Shown piece by piece: positions 17,154-23,356 of a stretch of 36,502 nucleotides of DNA. Origin of the DNA: a virus; the IMG/VR virus record IMGVR_UViG_3300011253_000831, positions 1 to 36,502 of that record. One strand, given 5' to 3'. The first letter of the stretch is position 1. The number at the start of each line of letters is the position of its first letter. The notes beneath the pieces are model-generated. The model saw nothing but the letters and a program-made list of their open reading frames with translations. It had not been told where the DNA came from and ran no database searches. A program made the position numbers and the translations under genes.

Positions 17154-17188
17154 ATCTGAAGTTATTTAATATTTATCTGTTTATTTAC

Positions 17189-17218
17189 TTGACTAGTTAT
17201 CTTCAGTTATCTTATAAT
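17189..17218 (+). promoter_or_regulatory. Strong sigma70 early promoter with tandem GTTATC pair
   Basis: TTGACT (17189-17194) and a perfect TATAAT (17213-17218) are separated by 18 bp. The spacer carries two copies of AGTTATCTT whose GTTATC cores start at 17196 and 17206, exactly one helical turn apart. The promoter lies about 50 bp before the first gene of the early operon (17267). A bound regulator would sit between the polymerase contacts, so repression is the simplest reading. Confidence 0.8.
17196..17211 (+). promoter_or_regulatory. Candidate operator 1: GTTATC x2 at 10-bp spacing
   Basis: Two GTTATC hexamers start at 17196 and 17206 inside the early promoter spacer. The same arrangement recurs in the promoter at 23357-23385 (opposite strand, same orientation to transcription) and at 24395-24410. 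See the finding on shared operators. Confidence 0.6.
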
Positions 17219-17266
17219 GAATACATAGAGAGGAATAATCCTCCAGACAAATGAAAGGTTAATACA

Positions 17267-17581
17267 ATGGCTATAACAAAAACAGTAAATACAAGTGAGC
17301 TATACCACGACTTAAAACAAACAAGTGGTTATCAAAATAACTTCAGTTATGACGGTGCAAAGGCTCTAATGGAGTATCTGGGGCTACTAGCAGATGAGTG
17401 TGATATGAACATAGAATATGACCCTATTGCATTTTGTTGTGAGTATAGTGAGTATTCAAGCTTAGAGGATTTTAATAAGAATTATAACAGCGCTGCTCAC
17501 TTTGATAACTGGGAGCAGATTGAGGAAAATACAACTGTTATACGCTTTGGCATAGATCAAGCAATAGTACAAGACTTCTAA
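17267..17581 (+). CDS. Conserved-looking early protein of unknown function, 104 aa
   Basis: This is the first gene behind the strong early promoter, with an AAAGG ribosome site ahead of the ATG. It is a small acidic protein. The central phrase FSYDGAKALMEYLGLLADE, then YDPIAFCCEYSEYSSLEDFN and a late NTTVIRFG...AIVQDF end, matches a small protein family I have seen repeatedly in phages and plasmids with a DPIA(I/F)CC(E/D)(Y/W)(S/T)EY core. That family has no function I can name. Early timing and acidity would suit a host-takeover or anti-defence protein, but that is inference. Confidence 0.75.
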   Translation: MAITKTVNTSELYHDLKQTSGYQNNFSYDGAKALMEYLGLLADECDMNIEYDPIAFCCEYSEYSSLEDFNKNYNSAAHFDNWEQIEENTTVIRFGIDQAIVQDF

Positions 17582-17657
17582 CCTTAGACCGATAGAGTGT
17601 AGTAATGCACTCTATTAGCCTGCGATTAGACAGGGCAATAAATGAAAGGAAAAGACA

Positions 17658-17957
17658 ATGAAATACTCTTACTCAGACATACATGAGACTTGCTCCTATC
17701 AGGATTATGTAGACCAATACAACCCTATTAAATTAGAAGTTGGCGAGGTATATACACAACATCCTGATACTTGGGAAGAGACTGAATACAAGGTTATGTA
17801 TATACACAATAAAATAGCCTTTGCGGTTGAAACAAGATCAAAATATCCGGCAGTGACTAAAGAAGTTAATTATTGTCTCTTTTATGTAGATAGTGGTTTT
17901 AAATATAAAGATACTGTTAGGCCTTGTTACAGGTTACAAGCTATAAATAAAAAATGA
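17658..17957 (+). CDS. Early protein of unknown function, 99 aa
   Basis: The gene is preceded by ATGAAAGGAAAAGACA immediately before the ATG, a leader very like those of its neighbours at 17267 and 17971. The product is acidic, Tyr-rich (about 13 Tyr) and beta-rich, with the phrase EVGEVYTQHPDTWEETEYKV followed by KVMYIHNKIAFAVE. That suggests a small beta-barrel or SH3-like fold. Four cysteines are scattered and do not form ribbon knuckles. No family is recognised. It belongs to the early operon. Confidence 0.65.
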   Translation: MKYSYSDIHETCSYQDYVDQYNPIKLEVGEVYTQHPDTWEETEYKVMYIHNKIAFAVETRSKYPAVTKEVNYCLFYVDSGFKYKDTVRPCYRLQAINKK

Positions 17958-17970
17958 AAGGAAAACCACA

Positions 17971-18063
17971 ATGGCAACTTTAGAAAAACAAATCCTACTG
18001 CGTGAAATGAAAGACTTAATTGATGACATTAACAATGAGGCAGGTGTACTATGTGCCAAGTAA
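17971..18063 (+). CDS. Small helical peptide, 30 aa
   Basis: This short frame has a good ribosome site (AAAGGAAAACCACA before the ATG) and the same leader pattern as the two preceding genes. The peptide is almost wholly amphipathic helix (EKQILLREMKDLIDDINNE). Its 3' end overlaps the start of the next small gene by 13 bp. It could be a real early peptide or a coupling leader. Confidence 0.5.
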   Translation: MATLEKQILLREMKDLIDDINNEAGVLCAK

Positions 18064-18191
18064 CATATAAAAACTTTTACAGTGATTTAACTATTGCTGG
18101 TTCTTTGTTCTACTTAGGATTAGTCATAGGCTATAACAACATAGATAATGCTAATGATAACGGCAGTATCGTAAATCTATATATTAACTAG
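18051..18191 (+). CDS. Small single-pass membrane protein, 46 aa
   Basis: The frame starts at ATG 18051 inside the end of the 30-aa gene, with AGGCAGG upstream. The product has one hydrophobic segment (about residues 14-28, TIAGSLFYLGLVIGY) and a polar Asn-rich tail. It is one of several tiny membrane proteins in the early regions. Function unknown. Confidence 0.5.
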   Translation: MCQVTYKNFYSDLTIAGSLFYLGLVIGYNNIDNANDNGSIVNLYIN

Positions 18192-18207
18192 GAAAGCGAG
18201 CAAGACT

Positions 18208-18519
18208 ATGGCTGATTACTTTAACGATGGCGTATATTTAACCACACGTAACCGCAAGGGGCGCATTAGAAAATGGTTACTAACTGCCTCACTAATAACT
18301 AATGTTGTGCTTGGCTTGGCTTATGTTAACAAGCAACCCGAGGTTATAACCATAACCGAACACTCTGTTTATCAACCTAACAATGTTGAACAAAGGGCTA
18401 TAGCTTTGGACTACCTAATCAATCCACAAGGTAATCCAACAACAGTGCCGAGTAAACCAATAATTACACCCCACTCCCTAAGCGATAGCGTGGGAGAGGA
18501 GCGTAGCGAACTACCTTAA
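18208..18519 (+). CDS. Early membrane protein of unknown function, 103 aa
   Basis: A basic N-terminal region (about residues 13-22, TRNRKGRIRK) precedes one transmembrane helix (about 24-42, LLTASLITNVVLGLAYV), so by the positive-inside rule the C-terminal 60 residues should be outside the cytoplasm. The tail is Pro/Ser/Thr-rich and has no cysteines. AGGAAAGCGAG precedes the ATG. It is the last gene of the early operon, directly before a strong terminator. An envelope-acting role such as superinfection exclusion is possible but unproven. Confidence 0.65.
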   Translation: MADYFNDGVYLTTRNRKGRIRKWLLTASLITNVVLGLAYVNKQPEVITITEHSVYQPNNVEQRAIALDYLINPQGNPTTVPSKPIITPHSLSDSVGEERSELP

Positions 18520-18542
18520 GCCTTTCAGGTAGCACAACCTTG

Positions 18543-18577
18543 AACCCTCGTTAACATGTTTAGCGAGGGTTTCTTTT
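18543..18577 (+). terminator. Rho-independent terminator of the early operon
   Basis: AACCCTCG (18543-18550) pairs perfectly with CGAGGGTT (18564-18571) around a 13-nt loop, followed by TCTTTTAT. It lies 24 bp after the 103-aa gene. The stem and T-rich tail fit a classical intrinsic terminator on the plus strand. Confidence 0.8.
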
Positions 18578-18617
18578 ATGGTTTAACGGCGATATGACGA
18601 CCACTGAGGCCGTTCTG

Positions 18618-18630
18618 ATATGTTTTAGGT
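18618..18630 (+). repeat. 13-mer direct repeat, copy 2 (ATATGTTTTAGGT)
   Basis: Identical to 17060-17072. This copy sits between the early-operon terminator and the 3' end of the primase-helicase gene, so the two copies bracket the early operon. Confidence 0.55.
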
Positions 18631-18675
18631 GGAATGTATCACAAGACAATCTAAACGGGCTGTAAACGCCTTATA

Positions 18676-18744
18676 TTAGAAAGTAGCAGTTACTTTATCA
18701 AAAACACCAAAACCTGTAGAGAATTTATCAACTACGAACTTCAT
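18676..18744 (-). CDS. Possible 22-aa peptide after primase-helicase
   Basis: A short frame starts at an ATG inside the last codons of the primase-helicase gene (AATGAAGTT) and encodes a Phe/Val/Lys/Thr-rich peptide (KFVVDKFSTGFGVFDKV). Stop-start overlap would allow coupled translation. It has no dedicated ribosome site and is very short, so it is only a candidate. Confidence 0.3.
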   Translation of the reverse strand: MKFVVDKFSTGFGVFDKVTATF

Positions 18745-20194
18745 TAAACGAGCTATACCGGTTAGTTGATGTATTAAATACTAGGTCAAAGTCCTCACGG
18801 TTACTGATACCAAGCTTAGATCCGTACTTGCATTTCTCAACCCTGAGCGTACTAGTCCCCTCTTCATCGTTACGGTATATCACAAAACCAATGTTACACA
18901 TGTTGTTCCAGTTGGCAGAGTCTGAGATAGAATACAGGCTAGGGATTTTGTAGTTGCCGTCTTTGTCCTCGCTCATCTTTGTTGGATGGGCAACGATGCA
19001 TAGGTGGATGTTTAACCGCATAGCCATACGTCTAAACTCTCGTAAACATGCTGCTACGTACTTCGTGCCACTAAGCTCCATCTCGTTGTTCTCGTGGTCA
19101 ATCATATTCCAAGGGTCAATTATGACAAGCTTGGTGCCGAACCTTTTGACTGAGGTTTCTATGATTTCAAACAACCATTCAATGGATACGTCTTGCTCGT
19201 AATCTGGGAAGCAAAACGTGAAACTGTTGTTAATCCAATCGTTAGCCTCTTTGAGTTTAGCTTGTGATGCCTTGGTTGGGTCATCTTTGAGATACCAACG
19301 CTGTAGGTTTTCCTTGTGGTCCTCTTGTGGTGGATGTTCAAACGATGCAAACAAGGTCTTCCAGCCATAGTTCTGGCTTGCATGAGAAGCCCACTCAGTC
19401 ATAAACGTAGACTTACCGTGACCGGGTATCCCTGTGAATACTGACCATTCACCAAGCCTAACTTTAACCTTCTCTAGCCCATTAATACCTATATCAAACA
19501 TCTGCTTAGTTGGTATATCTGGTAGATCATCCATCTTGTGTAAACCGGGCACAGCAATGTATTTACCACGGGCTATTGTTGCTTGAACAGCCTCTATTCC
19601 GTAGGTTTGCAACACTTCGTTTAAATCTTTGCAACGGTCTTGTTTAGAATTATCCTTGTAGGGGTATTGTAAATACCTACAGCGGGATTTGCCGAGGCGG
19701 GCTGAAAGCTCGGCGAGCATCTCCATACCTGCTGGATCATTGTCCTGAGCGATTATAATATCTTCGTTATCGTTTATGTTATCAAGTATAAGCTGGATGT
19801 TATCATCGGATAGGCACTTAGAGCCATTCGGTACACTGACTGACCTGACGTGACCGGTCTGGATGGCAGTAATGCAATCAAACTCACCCTCAGTAATCAG
19901 TAATGACTGGTTGGTTGTTGTATCTAGGACAGCATCGGCGTTGAATAATGGCAATCCTGAGCCACCTTCTATCCTACAGTCGTGTTTATCTGCGATGTTG
20001 CGATACTTGGTATGGGTAGTTCCATAGGGAAATATAATATACTCAGATGCGTTTTGACCGGAGCTTCTTAAGCCCAGTCGTTCTGCTAGCTCTTGGTCTA
20101 GCCCTCTTTCCTCCAGAAAAGCTATCGTCCCCTGTGACAATGCCTCGGGCATCGCAATGGTTGCAACCGTAGATTGCTGTGTTGTCTGACTCAT
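18728..20194 (-). CDS. Primase-helicase (TOPRIM plus DnaB-like helicase), 488 aa
   Basis: A TOPRIM primase domain has LLITEGEFDC (Glu 102) and AQDNDPAG (about 149-156). A DnaB/T7 gp4-type helicase follows, with Walker A GIPGHGKST (255-263) and a Walker B-like KLVIIDPWN near 350, plus a VAHPTK motif later. In T7 gp4 a zinc ribbon precedes these domains in the same chain. Here the ribbon is in a separate overlapping gene. The start at 20194 is supported by GGGAG nine bases upstream and a TAA immediately before the ATG in this frame. It unwinds the fork and primes the lagging strand, presumably with a host polymerase since none is encoded. Confidence 0.9.
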   Translation of the reverse strand: MSQTTQQSTVATIAMPEALSQGTIAFLEERGLDQELAERLGLRSSGQNASEYIIFPYGTTHTKYRNIADKHDCRIEGGSGLPLFNADAVLDTTTNQSLLITEGEFDCITAIQTGHVRSVSVPNGSKCLSDDNIQLILDNINDNEDIIIAQDNDPAGMEMLAELSARLGKSRCRYLQYPYKDNSKQDRCKDLNEVLQTYGIEAVQATIARGKYIAVPGLHKMDDLPDIPTKQMFDIGINGLEKVKVRLGEWSVFTGIPGHGKSTFMTEWASHASQNYGWKTLFASFEHPPQEDHKENLQRWYLKDDPTKASQAKLKEANDWINNSFTFCFPDYEQDVSIEWLFEIIETSVKRFGTKLVIIDPWNMIDHENNEMELSGTKYVAACLREFRRMAMRLNIHLCIVAHPTKMSEDKDGNYKIPSLYSISDSANWNNMCNIGFVIYRNDEEGTSTLRVEKCKYGSKLGISNREDFDLVFNTSTNRYSSFNEVRS

Positions 20195-20336
20195 TTAATT
20201 TTACTCCCATACACTTTGTTTTTTGGTGGTGTTGTTTTCTGCTGTCTGAACAAAACGGACAGATGATGTACTGATTACCGGGTTTATCGGATATCCTCAT
20301 ACCCATATCCAGTAAGTTTTCTAAAAGCTTCTTCAT
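20043..20336 (-). CDS. Free-standing primase zinc-ribbon protein, 97 aa
   Basis: Paired cysteines CPFC (residues 26-29) and CNHC (58-61), with a further Cys at 42, form the zinc ribbon that normally begins T7-type primases and recognises the priming trinucleotide. ATG 20336 is preferred over 20342 because AGGAGG lies seven bases upstream. The 3' half overlaps the primase-helicase gene by 152 bp in a different frame, ending in an Arg/Lys-rich tail (GGKRARPRASRTTGLKKLRSKR). It probably works in trans with the TOPRIM-helicase. A +1 frameshift fusion product is also possible. Confidence 0.8.
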   Translation of the reverse strand: MKKLLENLLDMGMRISDKPGNQYIICPFCSDSRKQHHQKTKCMGVKLNESDNTAIYGCNHCDARGIVTGDDSFSGGKRARPRASRTTGLKKLRSKRI

Positions 20337-21039
20337 TCTCATTCCTCCTGTAGTTTAGTTTTAGCTGATTATGTTTTACAGCATGAACACCCTCTAAGGC
20401 TTCGACCATTGTTACTTTTTGAATCGCCCCTTGATAGTTTTCCCAGCATTCACCATTCAACCAAGAAGTAGGATGTTTGATATAATTTTTCTCAGTTTTA
20501 TTTTTAACGCATTCCTTGGCATATTTTTCAGCAGCTAAATTGATGGTAGAAACCTCTGTTTTTTTGATAGCAGTTTTGTAACTTTTCATAGCCTTTTTTT
20601 TATCGATCTTTCTCGGATAAACTTCCCAAAAATTATTAAAACTTTTTGCTGTTATATCTGTCTCTGTCTCTGTCTCTGTCTCTGTCTCTGGGGTTACGAA
20701 TCTGTACGGTTTCGTTACGGTTTCGTTACATCCGCTGTCAGCAACGGTTTCCGAAGAGCATATGAATCCTGCCTTAATTATCTCATTAATTCCATTTTTA
20801 ACGTCTTTTTCGGTAATTCTGAGCCTAAATGCGATCTTTTTTAGGTCGTCTTTTATCAGTCCAGAAGTAGGGTCTTCATCCTCACTTGCGAGGAGCCATA
20901 ACATAGGTAATAATGCCCTACCATTTACCCCCATAGATTGAAAATCATAGCAGTCTAAAAGTGTCTTATGAAGTCTAATCCAAGGGGGTCTTCTGTCTTT
21001 ATATGACTGGTATGAGGACCAGTTAGTCATCTTTATCAT
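20284..21039 (-). CDS. Replication initiator, phage O / DnaD-like, 251 aa
   Basis: The N-terminal 95 residues resemble a winged helix as in phage replication proteins (WIRLHKTLLDCYDFQSM, then LWLLASEDEDPTSGLI). A linker carries an (ET)n repeat at about residues 118-128. The C-terminal part has FWEVYPRKIDKKKAMKSY and YIKHPTSWLNGECW, a signature of phage DnaD-like or O-like proteins. These proteins bind the origin and load helicase. It is encoded directly upstream of the primase ribbon, which it overlaps, and downstream of a DnaA-like gene, which fits an initiation module. Confidence 0.82.
   Translation of the reverse strand: MIKMTNWSSYQSYKDRRPPWIRLHKTLLDCYDFQSMGVNGRALLPMLWLLASEDEDPTSGLIKDDLKKIAFRLRITEKDVKNGINEIIKAGFICSSETVADSGCNETVTKPYRFVTPETETETETETDITAKSFNNFWEVYPRKIDKKKAMKSYKTAIKKTEVSTINLAAEKYAKECVKNKTEKNYIKHPTSWLNGECWENYQGAIQKVTMVEALEGVHAVKHNQLKLNYRRNENEEAFRKLTGYGYEDIR
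20661..20690 (+). repeat. Hexanucleotide tandem repeat (TCTCTG)5
   Basis: Five perfect TCTCTG units encode the alternating Glu-Thr linker of the initiator protein. Since the unit is six bases, slippage would change linker length without breaking the frame. Confidence 0.85.
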
Positions 21040-21052
21040 GTTGCCATTTCCT

Positions 21053-21382
21053 TTATTTTCTTGCTTTTGGGTTAAAAGGTGCTGGTGCTGTTAACCATTT
21101 GATCCTTCTTTTTATTACCGCCTCCTCACTAAAATACTCATCCCCTGCCTTTTTTATTAGGTTCAGTACTGAGGAGTGGTGCCTATTGATAACCCCTCCT
21201 ATATCTTCTATTGTATGCCCTCGTTGCCTTAGAAATAAAGCAACCCTACGGCGTTTTAGTATTACAGATGCAGTAACTAAGGGCCCCCTTATAAGGATGT
21301 CGTTAGTCCCAACCGCAGCACAAGCAGTTTGGAAGTCTTGGTCTAAGGTTTCCCTACGTTTTGCTATATTTTCCTTATTCAT
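21053..21382 (-). CDS. DnaA C-terminal-domain-like DNA-binding protein, 109 aa
   Basis: Residues 44-78 (RRRVALFLRQRGHTIEDIGGVINRHHSSVLNLIKK) match the helix-turn-helix of DnaA domain IV, including the GRxHSTV-like signature (NRHHSSV). The AAA+ part is absent, so this is a stand-alone DnaA-C-like protein. In DnaA this domain binds DnaA boxes at the origin. Encoded next to the O/DnaD-like initiator, it may help recognise the phage origin or interfere with host initiation. Its stop lies 14 bp before the next start. Confidence 0.75.
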   Translation of the reverse strand: MNKENIAKRRETLDQDFQTACAAVGTNDILIRGPLVTASVILKRRRVALFLRQRGHTIEDIGGVINRHHSSVLNLIKKAGDEYFSEEAVIKRRIKWLTAPAPFNPKARK

Positions 21383-21618
21383 CTATCTTCTCCTAAATTA
21401 TGGTAATTGCTAATGTTATTAATTAATGTGTGAAGTGCCTCTACAGCTATTTCATATTCTTCTATAGGCTCTATAGCCTCAAGAGACACTATGTTATTAG
21501 TTGTCTTAGTCTTGAATAACACCATCCCATCCAGTAGTTCTTCTAAGTCCGTTGCCTCGATTTGCATAGTTAAATATTCCAAGGTTAATAAACATTCTTT
21601 TAAGGTCATACTACTCAT
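21379..21618 (-). CDS. Unknown small acidic protein, 79 aa
   Basis: This is an acidic, Leu/Glu-rich protein with helical segments at both ends (LKECLLTLEYLTMQIEATDLEELLDG and YEIAVEALHTLINNI). The stop overlaps the start of the DnaA-C-like gene by 4 bp. No domain is recognised. Membership of the replication operon is clear, but its role is not. Confidence 0.6.
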   Translation of the reverse strand: MSSMTLKECLLTLEYLTMQIEATDLEELLDGMVLFKTKTTNNIVSLEAIEPIEEYEIAVEALHTLINNISNYHNLGEDR

Positions 21619-21916
21619 CTCTTAACCCCTCGTTTAGTATTTTTAATCTTTGGAACACTGATTTATTTATATCTTTCGACCATTTAATAGGGTCATCATA
21701 ATCCCCACAAAGCGGTGGAGTTTCTACAGCATTAATAACCTCATCATCAAGGCGTTTGAGGGCAATATTAACTTGCTTGTGTAACTCGCTCTCTACAAGA
21801 CTAGGTTCAAGCATTAACTTACATGCTTTAAGTGTATCCCTAGCCTCTATAATCGCTCCTTTAGTAGCCTGTGAAACAGGCGGTAACGTCGTAGACGTTC
21901 CTTTAGTGTGGGTCAT
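21611..21916 (-). CDS. Unknown protein in replication operon, 101 aa
   Basis: This is a mostly helical protein (ATKGAIIEARDTLKACKLMLEPSLVESELHKQVNIALKRL). Helical stretches of this kind are common in phage proteins of unknown function. It overlaps both neighbours by 8-14 bp, showing tight coupling. No catalytic motif, ribbon or membrane segment is visible. Confidence 0.6.
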   Translation of the reverse strand: MTHTKGTSTTLPPVSQATKGAIIEARDTLKACKLMLEPSLVESELHKQVNIALKRLDDEVINAVETPPLCGDYDDPIKWSKDINKSVFQRLKILNEGLRDE

Positions 21917-22154
21917 TGTTTTGCTCCGTTAATTTATCGCCAAGTTTAAATAACAATTCCATCTCTTCACGGTGGTCTTGTACTAATCTAGAGGCACTAG
22001 ATTTAAAAATATTATCGTATGTTGTAAACTTTACATCATCACCATCAATTACAGCTTTATTCCTTGCTAAAACCGCTTTTCTCGCACGTTCAAACCATTG
22101 TTTGGCTGTCCATCCATCACAATTAGAAAACCAATCTGTTGTGTCTTCACCCAT
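21903..22154 (-). CDS. Unknown protein in replication operon, 83 aa
   Basis: This is a Trp-containing N-terminus (TTDWFSNCDGWTAKQWFERA) followed by charged helices. The stop overlaps the start of the next gene by 14 bp. No family is recognised. Confidence 0.6.
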   Translation of the reverse strand: MGEDTTDWFSNCDGWTAKQWFERARKAVLARNKAVIDGDDVKFTTYDNIFKSSASRLVQDHREEMELLFKLGDKLTEQNNDPH

Positions 22155-22159
22155 ACCCC

Positions 22160-22405
22160 TTACTCCTTTTCTAGTCTCATTTCTTTAATGCTTTTTAACC
22201 AAATATAATCACCATCAATAATTATATTCCTACCTTTACATCCCTCTACAATTCCTCTTCTAGGGAGAAAATAACCTCTTCCAGATTTGTCAATATCAAT
22301 ATCACGTAAATATTCAACCATATTACCGATAAGAGGTTGTATCTCCGCCTTGTTATTAGGGGTAATATTCTCCCCTCGTAAAAGTTGGTTATTACCCTTG
22401 CTCAT
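22160..22405 (-). CDS. Unknown protein in replication operon, 81 aa
   Basis: This is an 81-aa basic protein with a Gly/Arg-rich middle (DIDKSGRGYFLPRRGIVEGCKGRNIIIDGDYIWLKSIKEM). That is a beta-rich pattern with an arginine patch, suggestive of nucleic-acid contact. Its ATG overlaps the 3' end of the HNH endonuclease gene by 14 bp, so it depends on read-through from that gene. No family recognised. Confidence 0.6.
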   Translation of the reverse strand: MSKGNNQLLRGENITPNNKAEIQPLIGNMVEYLRDIDIDKSGRGYFLPRRGIVEGCKGRNIIIDGDYIWLKSIKEMRLEKE

Positions 22406-22928
22406 TCTCTAACCTCCAAATTTTAGTTTTTCTATTATGGTTTTTATGGTAATTAAAATCTTTCTCTATACTATTTCTCAATTTAATAGCATCCTCCATT
22501 CTTTCAAAAGAGCCTAAATAATATTCTTTCTTATTTTTAGAAGCCCTTACCTCCCACCTCCTTGATCTTTTACTATATGTTACCCCCGAGCATTTACTTA
22601 CACTACTATCCCTTACTCTTGCGTTCTTTTGGTTTCCAGAGCAAGTTACTACTCGATGGTTTTCTTCTCTATCATCTAACGTATCACCATTTATATGGTC
22701 TATCATCCCATCTGGGTCTTCACCTGTTCGCATCTTCCAAAGCAGTCGAGAACAAAAATAATGTTTCCCATTAAAATATAATCTCCTATAACCAGATTTA
22801 GTTATGCTACCTGCTACAGCCCCTATTTTTATTTTCTTACTTGATGTCTTCTTCCAATAGATAACATTATCTATCACATAAAAATGTTCAATTAATTCCT
22901 TGTAATCTGGCAATGGCTTTATAAACAT
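22392..22928 (-). CDS. HNH homing-type endonuclease with AP2 DNA-binding domain, 178 aa
   Basis: An N-terminal loading region precedes an HNH_3 core with DHINGDTLDDREEN (about residues 77-90) and a distal NQKN (99-102). A C-terminal AP2-like domain (about 115-155, GVTYSKRSRRWEVRAS...YYLGSF) follows. This domain pair is typical of free-standing phage homing endonucleases. The usual DNRxxNLR is altered to DDREENHR, which could affect activity. It is inserted between small genes of the replication operon, and its own end overlaps the next gene. It probably spreads by cutting related phages lacking it. Confidence 0.88.
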   Translation of the reverse strand: MFIKPLPDYKELIEHFYVIDNVIYWKKTSSKKIKIGAVAGSITKSGYRRLYFNGKHYFCSRLLWKMRTGEDPDGMIDHINGDTLDDREENHRVVTCSGNQKNARVRDSSVSKCSGVTYSKRSRRWEVRASKNKKEYYLGSFERMEDAIKLRNSIEKDFNYHKNHNRKTKIWRLENEQG

Positions 22929-22990
22929 CTCACACCCTCAATCATTGTAAGGATATGCTTGCACTCGTCTATTTTATCTTGTGGGGTCAT
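22919..22990 (-). CDS. Possible 23-aa leader peptide before HNH gene
   Basis: An ATG overlaps the stop of the lipoprotein gene (TAATG), and the short frame ends inside the first codons of the HNH gene. The peptide (TPQDKIDECKHILTMIEG) is helical. It may be a genuine microprotein or a translational coupling device that controls endonuclease expression. Confidence 0.4.
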   Translation of the reverse strand: MTPQDKIDECKHILTMIEGVRCL

Positions 22991-23172
22991 TACCTGCACT
23001 CCACTACATTGTTGCCTTTATCATACTTAACTGATGCGCCATTAGTAAACTGGATATACACAACCCCATTAATACAATGCTCACTATAGCCTTTTGTGTA
23101 TGCTGTTGCTTTATCAAACCAACCACAACCAGACAAACTAATTAATGCTATTAATAATAAATACTTCATCAC
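22990..23172 (-). CDS. Small lipoprotein, 60 aa
   Basis: A signal peptide with lipobox LSGC (residues 13-16) starts MMKYLLLIALIS. After lipidation a 45-aa domain with two further cysteines remains (EHC...VECR), which may form a disulfide. Such early small lipoproteins in some phages (for example T5 Llp) block receptors against superinfection. That comparison is functional analogy, not homology. Its ATG overlaps the stop of the 52-aa gene (TGATG). It is the second gene behind the strong promoter at 23357-23385. Confidence 0.75.
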   Translation of the reverse strand: MMKYLLLIALISLSGCGWFDKATAYTKGYSEHCINGVVYIQFTNGASVKYDKGNNVVECR

Positions 23173-23327
23173 TTACCTCTTGCTTTCTCTACCACTTGTT
23201 TTGCGTTATCCATTGTTTTTCTAAAATCACTAATAACATAATATCCAATTTTCTTAGTAGAATAAGGTGTGTCCTCTATATACCTCTCTACCACGCCCCA
23301 AGGTGTCGGTGTGTGTTTATCTGTCAT
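23169..23327 (-). CDS. Unknown protein, first gene of the replication operon, 52 aa
   Basis: This small frame starts at ATG 23327 with a very good ribosome site (AAAGGAGTATAGA) about 30 bp downstream of the strong promoter. The product is basic (pattern WGVVERYIEDTPYSTKKIGYY, then MDNAKQVVEKARG) and alpha/beta. Stop and the next start overlap (TGATG). No family recognised. I trust it because of promoter proximity, ribosome site and coupling. Confidence 0.65.
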   Translation of the reverse strand: MTDKHTPTPWGVVERYIEDTPYSTKKIGYYVISDFRKTMDNAKQVVEKARGK

Positions 23328-23356
23328 TCTATACTCCTTTGTTTCTGTCTATCTAT

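Larger units (their letters stand above)
17000..17188. other. Non-coding region with inverted repeats upstream of the early promoter
   Basis: No gene is supported here. The stretch holds GTTAAA/TTTAAC and AGTGC/GCACT pairs near 17000-17030 and one copy of the 13-mer ATATGTTTTAGGT at 17060-17072. It also holds a perfect 10-bp inverted repeat AGCCTTATTT (17107-17116) / AAATAAGGCT (17144-17153) with a 27-nt AT-rich spacer. It could fold as a structured leader or act as a replication origin or operator region. Which one cannot be told from sequence alone. Confidence 0.45.

Noticed and set aside
17000-17188. tRNA gene in the early intergenic region
   Set aside because: Inverted repeats do not form a cloverleaf, and no conserved T-arm (GTTCRA) or acceptor ending was found; no tRNA was seen anywhere in the window.
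20661-20690. CRISPR-like repeat array
   Set aside because: It is a simple hexanucleotide tandem repeat within a coding sequence and lacks spacers.
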